DNA of 64,000 bases from the NCBI RefSeq assembly GCF_900186975.1, contig NZ_LT906441.1:1798001-1862000 (forward strand). The letters run 5' to 3'. The notes below the pieces were generated by a model. That model was not told the DNA's origin. It saw only the letters and a program-made list of their open reading frames with translations, and ran no database searches. How positions within the stretch are numbered: position 1 is the first letter of the stretch; each line of letters opens with the position of its first letter. This document shows positions 38,463 to 50,258 of this stretch, piece by piece. The translations under genes and the position numbers were made by a program. Source of the DNA: Cutibacterium granulosum (GTDB taxonomy: Bacteria > Actinomycetota > Actinomycetes > Propionibacteriales > Propionibacteriaceae).

Positions 38463-39329
38463 TCAGTTGGCACGCTGCGCCCGGGCGAGCGAGGTGCGAT
38501 TGGCCAGTCCGTTGGTGATGCGGTCCAGGTAGACGGCCACGATCACCACTGCCAGTCCAGCCTCCATGCCCAGACCGATGTCGACCTGGGACAGGGCCGC
38601 GACGACATCACCACCGAGACCACCGGCGCCGACCATGCCCGACAGCACGACCATGGACAGGGCCAGCATGATGACCTGGTTGACGCCGGCCATCACCGTC
38701 GGCATGGCCAACGGCATCTGGATGCGCCACAGGATGTGATGCGGACTGGCACCGAAGGCTGCGCCGGCCTCCACCGTCTCGGTGTCGACGCCGCGGATGC
38801 CCAACTCGGTGAATCGCACGCCAGGCGGCAGGGCGAAGATGATCGTCGCAATGGCACCGGGAACCTGGCCGATGCCGAAGAGGACGATGACCGGGACCAG
38901 GTACGCCAGCGAGGGCATCGTCTGCATGAAGTCGAGAATCGGCTTGATGATGGCCGAGAACCGTTTCGACTTGGCAGCCCAGATCCCCAGCGGAATCGCC
39001 AGGATGAGGGCCAGGATCACGGCCACCACGACCAGGGACAGGGTGTGCATGGTGTTGTTCCACTGATCCATGGCCCGGACCAGGTAGAAGCCGATGAGCG
39101 CGAAAAGGCCCACCTTCCAGTTGGCGCAGGCCCAGCCGATGGCGGCGAGGATCACCATCATGACCAGGTACAGCGGCTTGGACAGGACGAGGTTGAGCCC
39201 GTCGTACATGCCACCGATGACGACATTGGTGAAGGTGATGAGCCAGTCGAAGGCGTGCTGGAACCAGTCGAAGAAGGTTTCGATCCAGCTTCCCAACGGA
39301 ATACGGGGGTTGGCGAAATTGAAGCTCAT
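38463..39329 (-). CDS. Glycine betaine/proline-type ABC transporter, permease
   Basis: A 288-residue membrane protein with about six hydrophobic segments and the OpuAB/ProW landmarks: QTMPSLAYLVPVIVLFGIGQ and the inner-membrane-complex loop TVEAGAAFGASPHHILWRIQ (EAA-type motif), then MPTVMAGVNQVIMLALSMVV. It forms the channel of the importer. It sits between the ATPase gene (5-base gap) and the binding protein gene. Confidence 0.93.
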   Translation of the reverse strand: MSFNFANPRIPLGSWIETFFDWFQHAFDWLITFTNVVIGGMYDGLNLVLSKPLYLVMMVILAAIGWACANWKVGLFALIGFYLVRAMDQWNNTMHTLSLVVVAVILALILAIPLGIWAAKSKRFSAIIKPILDFMQTMPSLAYLVPVIVLFGIGQVPGAIATIIFALPPGVRFTELGIRGVDTETVEAGAAFGASPHHILWRIQMPLAMPTVMAGVNQVIMLALSMVVLSGMVGAGGLGGDVVAALSQVDIGLGMEAGLAVVIVAVYLDRITNGLANRTSLARAQRAN

Positions 39330-39334
39330 CTCGA

Positions 39335-40669
39335 TCAGGCCTCCTTCTCGATGGTCGGGGTGGCAGCGGTCGTCGTCTGGTCAACTGGCGAGAGACCGAC
39401 GGGGTCTCCGGCGTCCTTGATGACGGGCAACTTCCCGGTGTCCTCCAAGGACCTCACCGATCCGTCGGACGCGTTGTCCTGGGACCTTGACATGGAGTCG
39501 AGCAGGGCGATTCGGGAAATGACTCCCATGAGGTGGAAGTCCTCGTCGACGACGGCCAAGGGCACTCGTGCGTCCTTCGACGGGGCGAACAACTCCGACA
39601 GCGGGGTGTCCGTGCGCACGGTGAGGATGCCGCCGGTCTCGACGGCCGCCGCAATGCTGCGATCCCCACGACGGGCCACCTCGGTGACTTCCTGGTCACC
39701 GACCATGCCGAGCAGACGACGGTGCTCGTCGACGACGAAGACGCCCACCCAGTCGTGTTGATCCATGATGCGCTGGACACGTCGGGGGTCCGCCGACCCG
39801 GAGACGACAGCCTCGGTGGGGCGCATGACCGCCGATGCCGTGAGCACTCGGCTACGGTCGACGTCCTGGACGAAATCCGCAACGTAGTCGTCGGCCGGCT
39901 GGGTGAGGATCTCGTCGGAGGTGCCGATCTGGGCGATTCGACCGTTGCGCATGACCGCGATGTGATCGCCCAGGTACATGGCCTCGTTGAGGTCGTGGGT
40001 GATGAAGATGATCGTCTTGTTGAGGGTGCTCTGCAGCTCGAGGAGCTGGTCCTGCATCTCGCGGCGGATGAGCGGGTCAAGGGCCGAGAAGGCCTCGTCC
40101 ATGAGCAGGATGTCGGTCTCCGCGGCGAGGGCACGGGCCAGACCGACTCGCTGTTGCATACCGCCGGACAGCTGATGGGGGTACTTGTCACCCCATCCCT
40201 TGAGGCCCACGGTGTGCAGCCATTCATTGGCCTTCTCGAGTCGGTCCTTCGACTTGAGCTTGCCCTGCAGCTTCAGACCGTAGGCCGCATTCTCACGCAC
40301 GGTGAGGTGAGGAAGCAGTGCGAAGTGCTGGAAGACCATGGACACATGGTCCCGGCGCAACTCGCGCAACTGGGCGTCATTCATGTCGGAGACGACCTTG
40401 CCGGCGACCTCGACGGTGCCCTCGGAGGGGGCCCACAGCCCATTGATCATCCGGATGAGGGTGGACTTCCCGGAACCTGACAGGCCCATGACGACGAAGG
40501 TCTCTGCCTTGGCGACCTCGAAGCTGACGTCGATGACAGCCGCCGTGCCAAGAGGGGCCAGATCTTCCCGAGACTCCCCTGCCTTGAGTCTTTCGATCAC
40601 TTCTCGTTCGTGTTTACCGAAAACCTTGTACAGATGGGAAGCTCGAACCAAATCCACGTCGTACGGCAA
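39335..40669 (-). CDS. Glycine betaine/proline-type ABC transporter, ATPase with CBS domains
   Basis: A 444-residue ATPase. Walker A is MGLSGSGKSTLIRMINGLW, signature HQLSGGMQQRVGLARALA, Walker B DILLMDEAFSALDPLIRREM. The long form (about residues 275-400) holds two CBS-like units (DWVGVFVVDEHRRLLGMVGD and VPLAVVDEDFHLMGVISRIA), which in OpuA sense ionic strength and gate transport. This makes an osmoprotectant uptake role likely. First gene of the three-gene operon, downstream of a promoter with an overlapping palindrome. Confidence 0.94.
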   Translation of the reverse strand: MPYDVDLVRASHLYKVFGKHEREVIERLKAGESREDLAPLGTAAVIDVSFEVAKAETFVVMGLSGSGKSTLIRMINGLWAPSEGTVEVAGKVVSDMNDAQLRELRRDHVSMVFQHFALLPHLTVRENAAYGLKLQGKLKSKDRLEKANEWLHTVGLKGWGDKYPHQLSGGMQQRVGLARALAAETDILLMDEAFSALDPLIRREMQDQLLELQSTLNKTIIFITHDLNEAMYLGDHIAVMRNGRIAQIGTSDEILTQPADDYVADFVQDVDRSRVLTASAVMRPTEAVVSGSADPRRVQRIMDQHDWVGVFVVDEHRRLLGMVGDQEVTEVARRGDRSIAAAVETGGILTVRTDTPLSELFAPSKDARVPLAVVDEDFHLMGVISRIALLDSMSRSQDNASDGSVRSLEDTGKLPVIKDAGDPVGLSPVDQTTTAATPTIEKEA

Positions 40670-40794
40670 CCTTTCACATGGGCTATGGGGTCAAGGAGGG
40701 GCAGTTGGAAGCAACTCATGCGGATCACGAGGACACCACGACTTCGCGTCACGGGCGGTGGGCCGCAAAAAATCACGCCAAGCCCAGAGCAAAG

Positions 40795-40832
40795 TACCTT
40801 TTGAAGGTATCATGATGTATTTGCACCTGCAA
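40795..40832 (-). promoter_or_regulatory. Promoter with overlapping operator-like palindrome for the betaine transporter operon
   Basis: On the minus strand TTGCAG (40827-40832) and TACCTT (40804-40809) are spaced by 17 bases. The -10 element is one arm of the perfect palindrome TACCTT-TTG-AAGGTA (40795-40809), so a bound repressor would block RNA polymerase. The surrounding 330-base gap up to truB has no gene and is AT-richer than its flanks. Confidence 0.5.
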
Positions 40833-40998
40833 CCAGAAGGAATTGTCGCCGATCTGAATCAATTTCGGCGAATACTCAGAAATTGCTCTGCGTCAGCTGC
40901 ACAGGTGCCGAATGGTACAAAGCCGTGTGGGACGCCTCACCTGCCGATGGCAGCCGGATTGCATCCTGACGGCCCCAAACGCACTTGCGTGCGTGCGG

Positions 40999-41886
40999 TC
41001 AGACCAGCACGCAGATCGCGCGGCTCTGCCCCCTTCTCTCGCCATCTGGTCGGTAGAGAGCCAGCATCTCTCCGGTTCCGGCGATCATCGCAGTGACGTC
41101 GGCGGGGACGATCATGTCCACACGCCGTCCGACTCGGATGGCAGCCTCCTGGTCATCGGTGACCTCGACGACCGGGAAACTCAGCCTGGCAGCCTCGGCC
41201 ATCGTCATTGGGGCCGGGGCGTCGGCATCATCGGCAAAGATGTCGGGACACGCCGCAGAGAGGTCGAAAGGTCCGATCCGGGTGCGCCGCAGCGCCGTGA
41301 GGTGACCTCCGACTCCCAGATCGGCGCCCACGTCACGGGCCAGGGCCCGCACATAGGTGCCGGAGGAACAGGTGACCTCGACGTCGACGTCGATCATCTC
41401 GTCATGGCGTCGTGTCTCGGTGGCATCGAAGCGGGAGACGGTCACCGCGCGGGGTTGCAGGACGACGTCCTCCCCGGCTCGCACCTTGGCGTAGGCACGT
41501 TGACCGTTGATCTTGATTGCGCTGACGGCGGTCGGAACCTGCTGGATCTCACCGGTCTGGCGTGCCATCGCAGCGAGGATCGCCGCGTCGTCGATCCCGG
41601 ATGCGTCGGTGGTGCCGGTGACATCCCCCTCGGCGTCGTCGGTGACGGTGCTCTCCCCCAGCCTCATCGTGGCGGTGTAGTCCTTGTCGCGCAGGGACAG
41701 ATGGCCAAGGATTCGGGTGGCGCGATTGACCCCGATGACCAGAACCCCGGTGGCCATCGGGTCCAGGGTTCCGGCATGTCCGACCTTGCGGGTGCCCATG
41801 AGGCGACGCACTCGCCCCACCACCTGGTGGGAGGTGACACCGGCAGGTTTGTCGACGACGAGGATGCCAGACTGGAGAGTATTCAT
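40999..41886 (-). CDS. truB: tRNA pseudouridine-55 synthase
   Basis: A 295-residue TruB. The catalytic aspartate is Asp42 in VGHAGTLDPMATGVLVIGVN; GILVVDKPAGVTSHQVVGRV and CSSGTYVRALARDVGADLG are family stretches. It makes pseudouridine 55 in the T loop of tRNAs. It follows rbfA with about 115 bases between; the usual downstream partner ribF is displaced by the transporter operon. Confidence 0.97.
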   Translation of the reverse strand: MNTLQSGILVVDKPAGVTSHQVVGRVRRLMGTRKVGHAGTLDPMATGVLVIGVNRATRILGHLSLRDKDYTATMRLGESTVTDDAEGDVTGTTDASGIDDAAILAAMARQTGEIQQVPTAVSAIKINGQRAYAKVRAGEDVVLQPRAVTVSRFDATETRRHDEMIDVDVEVTCSSGTYVRALARDVGADLGVGGHLTALRRTRIGPFDLSAACPDIFADDADAPAPMTMAEAARLSFPVVEVTDDQEAAIRVGRRVDMIVPADVTAMIAGTGEMLALYRPDGERRGQSRAICVLV

Positions 41887-42001
41887 CGAAGCCAGTATCC
41901 CGGTTCGGGAGGGGCTTCAACAAGCTGGCCTGTCTCAAGTCACGCGGTGATCTCGGGCTGATTGCCCCGGGGCCACCGACGTCATGTCGGCAGCTGGCGC
42001 G

Positions 42002-42433
42002 TCACTCCTCCTCGTCACGGTGACGGTAGGGATCGGTCTCGCCGGCAGGCGTGGCCCCCGCTGAGCGGCGTGCGATCTCGGCATCAGAGGCAGCAGCCCG
42101 GGCCAGAGCGTCCTCGATGGACTTGACGGTCTCCGGGGTGGCGTCACGCACGAAGGTCAGGGTGGGGGCATAGCGCAGGCCGAGCCGCTTGCCGACGGTG
42201 GAGCGCAGCATTCCCTTGGCCGATTCCAGGGCGACAGCCGTGTCGGCGATCTCCTTGTCGCTGCCCATGGCAGTCCAGAACAGGGTGGCGTCACGGGAAT
42301 CCCCGGTCAGACGCACATCGGTGATCGTCACGAAGCCGAGCCGGGGATCCTTGACGCGGCGCTCCAGGGTCGCGGCAACCACAACCCGGATCTGATCGGC
42401 CAACTTGGCGACACGTGGATTCGGTGTGTTCAT
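42002..42433 (-). CDS. rbfA: Ribosome-binding factor A
   Basis: A 143-residue Rbf[41 protein letters not shown] and [20 protein letters not shown] are typical of its KH-like fold. It helps mature the 16S 5' end and aids cold adaptation. The C-terminal Arg/Glu-rich tail is common in this phylum. infB lies upstream after a gap of 325 bases. Confidence 0.95.
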   Translation of the reverse strand: MNTPNPRVAKLADQIRVVVAATLERRVKDPRLGFVTITDVRLTGDSRDATLFWTAMGSDKEIADTAVALESAKGMLRSTVGKRLGLRYAPTLTFVRDATPETVKSIEDALARAAASDAEIARRSAGATPAGETDPYRHRDEEE

Positions 42434-42758
42434 GATCTCTCCTCATTGACCGCAACGGGGGGGGTGAACGGCTTGTCCATCTTGCCACACCCGCGGCATG
42501 TCCCGATCATTCAGCGCGATCGACCACCACACCGACCCTCATATCAGGAGCAGCTCGCCGCGATGTCGAGGCTCCCAGTCCCATGGTGCTCAGGCTCCAT
42601 ACACCACGCAGGTTTCCCGGCGGGCGTCCCTTCTTGGTAGTCGTGGAAATGCCAAGACAGTCGAGGAACCGCCATGGTGCATGGACGGTGAAGGCATGGT
42701 GATGTGGCGAGAGGCCGCCCAATCCTCGGATCGGACGGCCCCGTCATGATCACTGGAC
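42434..42758. other. Gap between infB and rbfA
   Basis: About 325 bases without a supported gene. It contains a possible hairpin (GGCCGCCC, 42713-42720, with GGACGGCC, 42733-42740, one wobble pair) soon after the infB stop, which could attenuate transcription into rbfA. Short frames over this gap have no ribosome-binding site or family motif. Confidence 0.45.
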
Positions 42759-45755
<2,997 letters not shown>

Positions 45756-45961
45756 TACTCTCCTTCGGGCCTGGTCCGGTCAGGACTCAGGCCAACTGCT
45801 TGACGTGGATACTCATTGTCGCGAACTCATCGAGTGGTCATGAGCGTGTGCCCACTTTCTCTCAAGCCCAGCAGATGATCCGGGCACGTTCGGTGAGGCT
45901 GCCGGACTCTCCGACAGACATGTACGGCCCAGTGTAGTCAATCGGCCCCTGCCAGCTCAAT

Positions 45962-46207
45962 TCAGCAGGACTCGATCACCGCGGCAAGATCGTCACTCAC
46001 GTGGACGGCGCGGCGGAACGATCGAGCGAATCCCCCACGTCGTGCAGCAGTCAGGCACGTCTGCCGGGGATGCAGCCAGGCCCCACGTCCCGGAGTCGTG
46101 CGCGAGACGTCGGGTATCACGAGGGATCCGTCCAGCACGCAGCGCACCATGGCGCCGGGGGCGTCCTGTTGACGACACCCGACGCACGTGCGTACTGGTT
46201 CAGTCAC
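45962..46207 (-). CDS. ylxR: YlxR family (DUF448) RNA-binding protein
   Basis: An 81-residue YlxR from GTG 46207. It has PVRTCVGCRQQDAPGAMVR and the motif TPGRGAWLHPRQTCLTAAR of DUF448. YlxR is thought to bind RNA/nucleoid and, in one firmicute, acts in transcriptional regulation. It is coded between nusA and infB, the conserved place. The 126-codon longer frame overlaps nusA and is rejected. Confidence 0.92.
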   Translation of the reverse strand: MTEPVRTCVGCRQQDAPGAMVRCVLDGSLVIPDVSRTTPGRGAWLHPRQTCLTAARRGGFARSFRRAVHVSDDLAAVIESC

Positions 46208-46248
46208 CCTGCATCCCCTGACTGGCTCTGCTCGCACCTGGCCGTGAT

Positions 46249-47277
46249 TCAGCCCTGAGCTGGACGTCGCATTCCCGGCTGTGCTCCATCGACCGGGGTG
46301 CCCGGGGCGACCGGGGTGTCTGGACGAATGTCGATCCGCCACCCGGTGAGGCGAGCTGCCAGTCGTGCGTTCTGCCCCTCACGGCCAATGGCAAGAGAGA
46401 GCTGGTAGTCCGGCACCACGACACGAGCAGCGCGTACCTTGGGATCGACGATCGTCACCTGCTTGACCTTGGCCGGGCTCAGAGCCTCCCCGACGAATCG
46501 GGCCGGATCCTCCGACCAGTCGATGATGTCGATCTTCTCCTCGCCCAGTTCGTGCATGACGGCGCGTACTCGCTGGCCCATCGGGCCGATGCACGCGCCC
46601 TTGGCCGAGACATTCTCGTTGTGGGACACGACGGCGATCTTGGTGCGGTGTCCCGCCTCACGGGCGACGGCCTTGATCTCCACCACACCCTGTTCGATCT
46701 CGGGCACCTCCATGGTGAAGAGCCGACGCACCAGATCCGGGTGGGTACGCGAGACGACCACCTGGGGACCACGCATCTCCTTGCGCACCGCCACGACGAA
46801 GACTCGCAGCCGACGCCCGTGGCGGTAGTCCTCGCCCGGCACCTGCTCATCGGGCGGCATGATGGCCTCGAGCCCTCCCAGATCCACTCGGACGGTGCGG
46901 GTGTCACGGTAGGACTGCTGGACCACACCGGTGACGATGTCGCCCTCCACGGCGGAGAACCGACCGTACTTGTGCTCGTCCTCGGCCTCACGCAGCCGCT
47001 GGAAGATCACCTGGCGAGCCGTGGAGGCAGCAACCCGGCCGAAATCGTCCGGGGTGGCGTCGTACCATCCAACGACCTCGCCCTCGTCGTCCTTCTCCGG
47101 GGCCATGACGGCGACATTGCCCGACTTGCGGTCGATGTCGACTCGAGCGTCCTTGACGGGATGCTCGGTCTTGCCGTAGGCGTTGAGCAGCGCGTCCTCA
47201 AGGGTCTTGACGAGGAAGTCGAGCGAGATCTCCTTCTCACGTTCAATCATTCGCAGTGCGGCCAGATCGATGTCCAT
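46249..47277 (-). CDS. nusA: Transcription termination/antitermination factor NusA
   Basis: A 342-residue NusA: N-terminal polymerase-binding part ([20 protein letters not shown]), S1 domain ([20 protein letters not shown]) and two KH domains ([40 protein letters not shown]). It lacks the C-terminal acidic repeats of enterobacterial NusA, as expected for Gram-positive forms. It lies 2 bases after rimP. Confidence 0.97.
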   Translation of the reverse strand: MDIDLAALRMIEREKEISLDFLVKTLEDALLNAYGKTEHPVKDARVDIDRKSGNVAVMAPEKDDEGEVVGWYDATPDDFGRVAASTARQVIFQRLREAEDEHKYGRFSAVEGDIVTGVVQQSYRDTRTVRVDLGGLEAIMPPDEQVPGEDYRHGRRLRVFVVAVRKEMRGPQVVVSRTHPDLVRRLFTMEVPEIEQGVVEIKAVAREAGHRTKIAVVSHNENVSAKGACIGPMGQRVRAVMHELGEEKIDIIDWSEDPARFVGEALSPAKVKQVTIVDPKVRAARVVVPDYQLSLAIGREGQNARLAARLTGWRIDIRPDTPVAPGTPVDGAQPGMRRPAQG

Positions 47278-47279
47278 GT

Positions 47280-47795
47280 TCAGTTCTCCTGAGTGTCGGT
47301 GGGGCGATTGAGTTCGACCTGAACCACAGCATGCTGAATCTGCGTCAGGTCGATCATGCGCTCGTCGTACACGCGTTTGTGGGGTTTGGAATTGGCAGCC
47401 TCGACCTGCACGACAATCTTCTCGTCGTCGGCACTGAGGATGCGACCGAGCAGCTGTTCGGTTGGTTCGCCCGCGAGGGTCAGTTTGACCAACCGGGTGA
47501 CATTGCGGCGGAAATGCCTGGGTTCGGTGAGTGGGGTCGACACCCCACGGCTCGTCACCTCGAGGGTGTAGGGGGACTCCCCCATCGCATCGGCGTCGTC
47601 CAGGCCATGGGAGATCGCATTGGTGGCCTTGGCGATCTCGTCCAGATCGGGGCCGTGACCGTCCTTGCCGTCTCCATCGACAGTCACCTTGACGACACGG
47701 CGTCGACCCGCAGGAACGACATCGATGCGGTCCAGCTCCAACCCCAACTGATCGAGAATCGGGGCCACCACGGCCCTCACCCTGTCACTGCTCAT
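47280..47795 (-). CDS. rimP: Ribosome maturation factor RimP
   Basis: A 171-residue Rim[21 protein letters not shown], then [20 protein letters not shown] and the C-terminal Sm-like barrel. It is needed for 30S assembly. It is the first gene of the rimP-nusA-ylxR-infB operon; the promoter must lie in the 115-base divergent gap to the DUF4439-like gene, where an AT-rich TTAAGAT word can be seen but no sure -35. Confidence 0.95.
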   Translation of the reverse strand: MSSDRVRAVVAPILDQLGLELDRIDVVPAGRRRVVKVTVDGDGKDGHGPDLDEIAKATNAISHGLDDADAMGESPYTLEVTSRGVSTPLTEPRHFRRNVTRLVKLTLAGEPTEQLLGRILSADDEKIVVQVEAANSKPHKRVYDERMIDLTQIQHAVVQVELNRPTDTQEN

Positions 47796-47910
47796 AGCCT
47801 CAAGCCTGTCCTGTTGTCGTCATGATTGTCCACGCCATCTTAACGAACTTCGTGAGAACACTCATGACGCGCACTCCACCAGTGCCGGGCCGTGGCCCAA
47901 CGGCGATAAA

Positions 47911-48888
47911 ATGCCAGTCATGGGATTGTGGTCACGCCGTCAGGTCATCGGGACGGCCCTGGGAATGTCAGCACTCGCACTGGCGGGGTGTGCACCCGAT
48001 CCGAAAGCGAGAAAACATCGCGGTGAGAAGGAAGCACCGGGGGGCAGACAGCTCACTCCCCAGGTGCGCAACGACCTGTCTGCCGGGGCACACAAGGAGA
48101 ACCAGCTCGCAGACCTTGCCACCGCCGTGGCTGGTGCGGACGCCGCCAACCGTGCCAAACTCAACGCCCTGGCAGCAGCCCATCGCCGCCACGCAGCCGT
48201 GCTGGGCGCCGACGACCCATTCGATGCCCAGGCCGCGACCAAGGCTTCGAGCACCCCTGCGAAAGCCAGTTCCTCCCCCACCCCGGACGAGTCGCCCACC
48301 CTTGACTCGCTGCGCAGGACACGCCGGGAGACGGCCGCGTGGTATCGCACCCACGCCGTCAGTGCAGATGATCCCTCCCTGGCACTGCTGTGGGCATCGC
48401 TGAGCGTCTTCGCCGGCAACTCCTCAACGGCTCCGGCGGCTCGTCTCGACGACATCTGGCTGGTACAGATCGACGAGGAACCCGTGGTCGATGCCCAGCA
48501 GGTGCTGCTCAGTCACATCAACGCGATGCTGGGCGGGCTGGAGTGGGGACTCGGCCAGACCACCGATGCCACCCTGCACGAGTGGGGCTCGCAACGCCGC
48601 GAGCAGCTGCGCACCTTGCGCACGAGCATCCATGAGCAGGTGCGCGACGCATCGGCCACGCCCACACCGTTCAACCCGGCCTACTCCATGCCCGGACGAC
48701 CGGCCAACCCCGCTGCGACGCGAGCCATGTGGGCACAGCTCCAGGAGAACGTCATCTCGGCGGCTGGACGCGTCACCGCTGCGACGCAGAGTCGGAAGCG
48801 CGCCGATGCCGTGAAACTCATGGCGGACGAGCTCACCCATCTGGGTGAGCTGGGTGCGGCGACCCCGACCTGGCCCGGCTGGGTGTGA
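47911..48888 (+). CDS. DUF4439-like secreted lipoprotein with ferritin-like helices
   Basis: A 325-residue protein. Its start (MGLWSRRQVIGTALGMSALA, from the second ATG at 47920) combines a twin-arginine-like RRQVIG with a lipobox LALAGC, so a Tat- or Sec-exported lipoprotein is likely. After a charged linker there are two mainly helical blocks; the second (about residues 165-325) has the Ala/Leu-rich, four-helix appearance of the DUF4439 ferritin-like domain. No metal ligands could be assigned with certainty. The gene is divergent from rimP, a position it often has in this group. Family call is moderate. Confidence 0.7.
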   Translation: MPVMGLWSRRQVIGTALGMSALALAGCAPDPKARKHRGEKEAPGGRQLTPQVRNDLSAGAHKENQLADLATAVAGADAANRAKLNALAAAHRRHAAVLGADDPFDAQAATKASSTPAKASSSPTPDESPTLDSLRRTRRETAAWYRTHAVSADDPSLALLWASLSVFAGNSSTAPAARLDDIWLVQIDEEPVVDAQQVLLSHINAMLGGLEWGLGQTTDATLHEWGSQRREQLRTLRTSIHEQVRDASATPTPFNPAYSMPGRPANPAATRAMWAQLQENVISAAGRVTAATQSRKRADAVKLMADELTHLGELGAATPTWPGWV

Positions 48889-49033
48889 GCCCCGACGTGC
48901 CGTACTGGCTGACATACCGTACGGGCAGGCCCCTCGTAGGCCGTCGCCGGCACGCCTCCTGCGCGATCATGAAGTGAGTGACTGGCATCAGTGAACACCG
49001 ACCGCGGATCAGCGGCTGGCGCTCAGCGTGAAT

Positions 49034-49807
49034 TCACCCGCCCCAGATCATCTCGACGAGCAGCTTGACCCCCAGCACGGCAATGACGACGAGGAATGCC
49101 TTGCGCACGAAGCTGTCACCATGTTTCTGCGCGGTTCTGGCTCCCACGAGTCCGCCGGTGACATTGGCAATGACGAGTGGCCAGACCACGTGCCACAACA
49201 CGGCCCCATGAAGTGCCAGCGTGACGATCGTCACGAGGTTCGTCACCGAATTGCACATCTTGGCCATACCCGAGGCGCGCAGGAAGCTGTAACCGCCCAC
49301 GGCAACGAAGGCGAGCACCCAGAACGTCCCCACCCCTGGACCGATCGCAGCATCGTAGAACCCCAGAAAGAATCCGATGATCGCCATGAGCAATGGGTGC
49401 CCGCCCTGGTCGGCCTCGTTGACCTTGACCCCCATCGTGGGGCGCCGCCAGGTGAAGACACCGATGACGACGAGTACCACCAGGAGAATGGGGGTGTAGA
49501 CGTCGCGAGACATGAGACGAAGCACGCGCACCCCGGCCAGCGCGCCCAGCAACGCGGTGAACGCCGCCCACAGGAAGATTCGCCAAGTCGGGCGTTGCCT
49601 GCGAAGGTACGATGCCCCGGCAGTGATGTTTCCCACCACTTGAGCTGTCTTGTTGGTACCGACGACGCTTGCCACTGGAACCTCCCGGGGCAGACTCACC
49701 AGCAGCGAGGGCAGCATGATCAATCCACCACCACCAACCACGGCATTGACCCACCCCGCTCCAAAGGCAGCTGCGATCAACCCGATCAGGACAGCGGTCG
49801 AGACCAT
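49034..49807 (-). CDS. TSUP (TauE/SafE) family permease
   Basis: A 257-residue membrane protein with about 7-8 hydrophobic segments. The start IAAAFGAGWVNAVVGGGGLI, with the glycine-rich loop, and the second-half repeat FFLGFYDAAIGPGVGTFWVL are TSUP signatures. Related proteins export sulfite, sulfoacetate or other organosulfur anions; the substrate is not predictable here. It stands alone between a DUF4439-like gene and a strong terminator. Confidence 0.9.
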   Translation of the reverse strand: MVSTAVLIGLIAAAFGAGWVNAVVGGGGLIMLPSLLVSLPREVPVASVVGTNKTAQVVGNITAGASYLRRQRPTWRIFLWAAFTALLGALAGVRVLRLMSRDVYTPILLVVLVVIGVFTWRRPTMGVKVNEADQGGHPLLMAIIGFFLGFYDAAIGPGVGTFWVLAFVAVGGYSFLRASGMAKMCNSVTNLVTIVTLALHGAVLWHVVWPLVIANVTGGLVGARTAQKHGDSFVRKAFLVVIAVLGVKLLVEMIWGG

Positions 49808-50258
49808 GAATTCCTCTCCCCAGACATGACGTCGGCGCCATGCATTCGGCTGACGCTCCTGGACCTGGCTTTTTGAGAACCCGGCACTCTGGAGCCCAGC
49901 GTCGCGGAACCTGACACCACCTCACAGGCAACCACTCACGACCACCGAACCGCAACTGGCCACGGTGCAGCGGCAGTCCGATCCCCCACCGGAAGGTGAT
50001 CGGCTCCCATGCCGTGATGGACCTGACGTCGGGCATCCTGCCGTACAGGACTCCGGTGGGGATCGGCCCGTGCCGTGGTGGGCACGGCGCGGCGTCCGAT
50101 CCGTCCAGCCGGAAAGGTTGTGCGCGACAATCCTCAATCCTCGGATGACGACCCAGAGCGCCCGTCCAAGATGTCCTTGGACGGGCGCTCTGGGTCGGTC
50201 AGGCATCCCCCGTGACTGACCGAGTACTTGGGTGAATGCCGGGAAATGGAGCAGGAGA
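49808..50258. other. Gap between metallophosphoesterase and TSUP genes
   Basis: About 450 bases. It holds a 19-bp perfect terminator stem (50152-50194) nearest the metallophosphoesterase gene and, further left, only short unsupported frames. The TSUP promoter should be within 49810-49950, but none is obvious. Confidence 0.5.
50152..50194 (-). terminator. Strong stem-loop after the metallophosphoesterase gene
   Basis: A perfect 19-bp stem: CCCAGAGCGCCCGTCCAAG (50152-50170), loop ATGTC, then its complement (50176-50194). It starts 65 bases after the stop codon. No T run follows, but the stem is long enough to terminate or to shield the RNA end. Confidence 0.75.
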
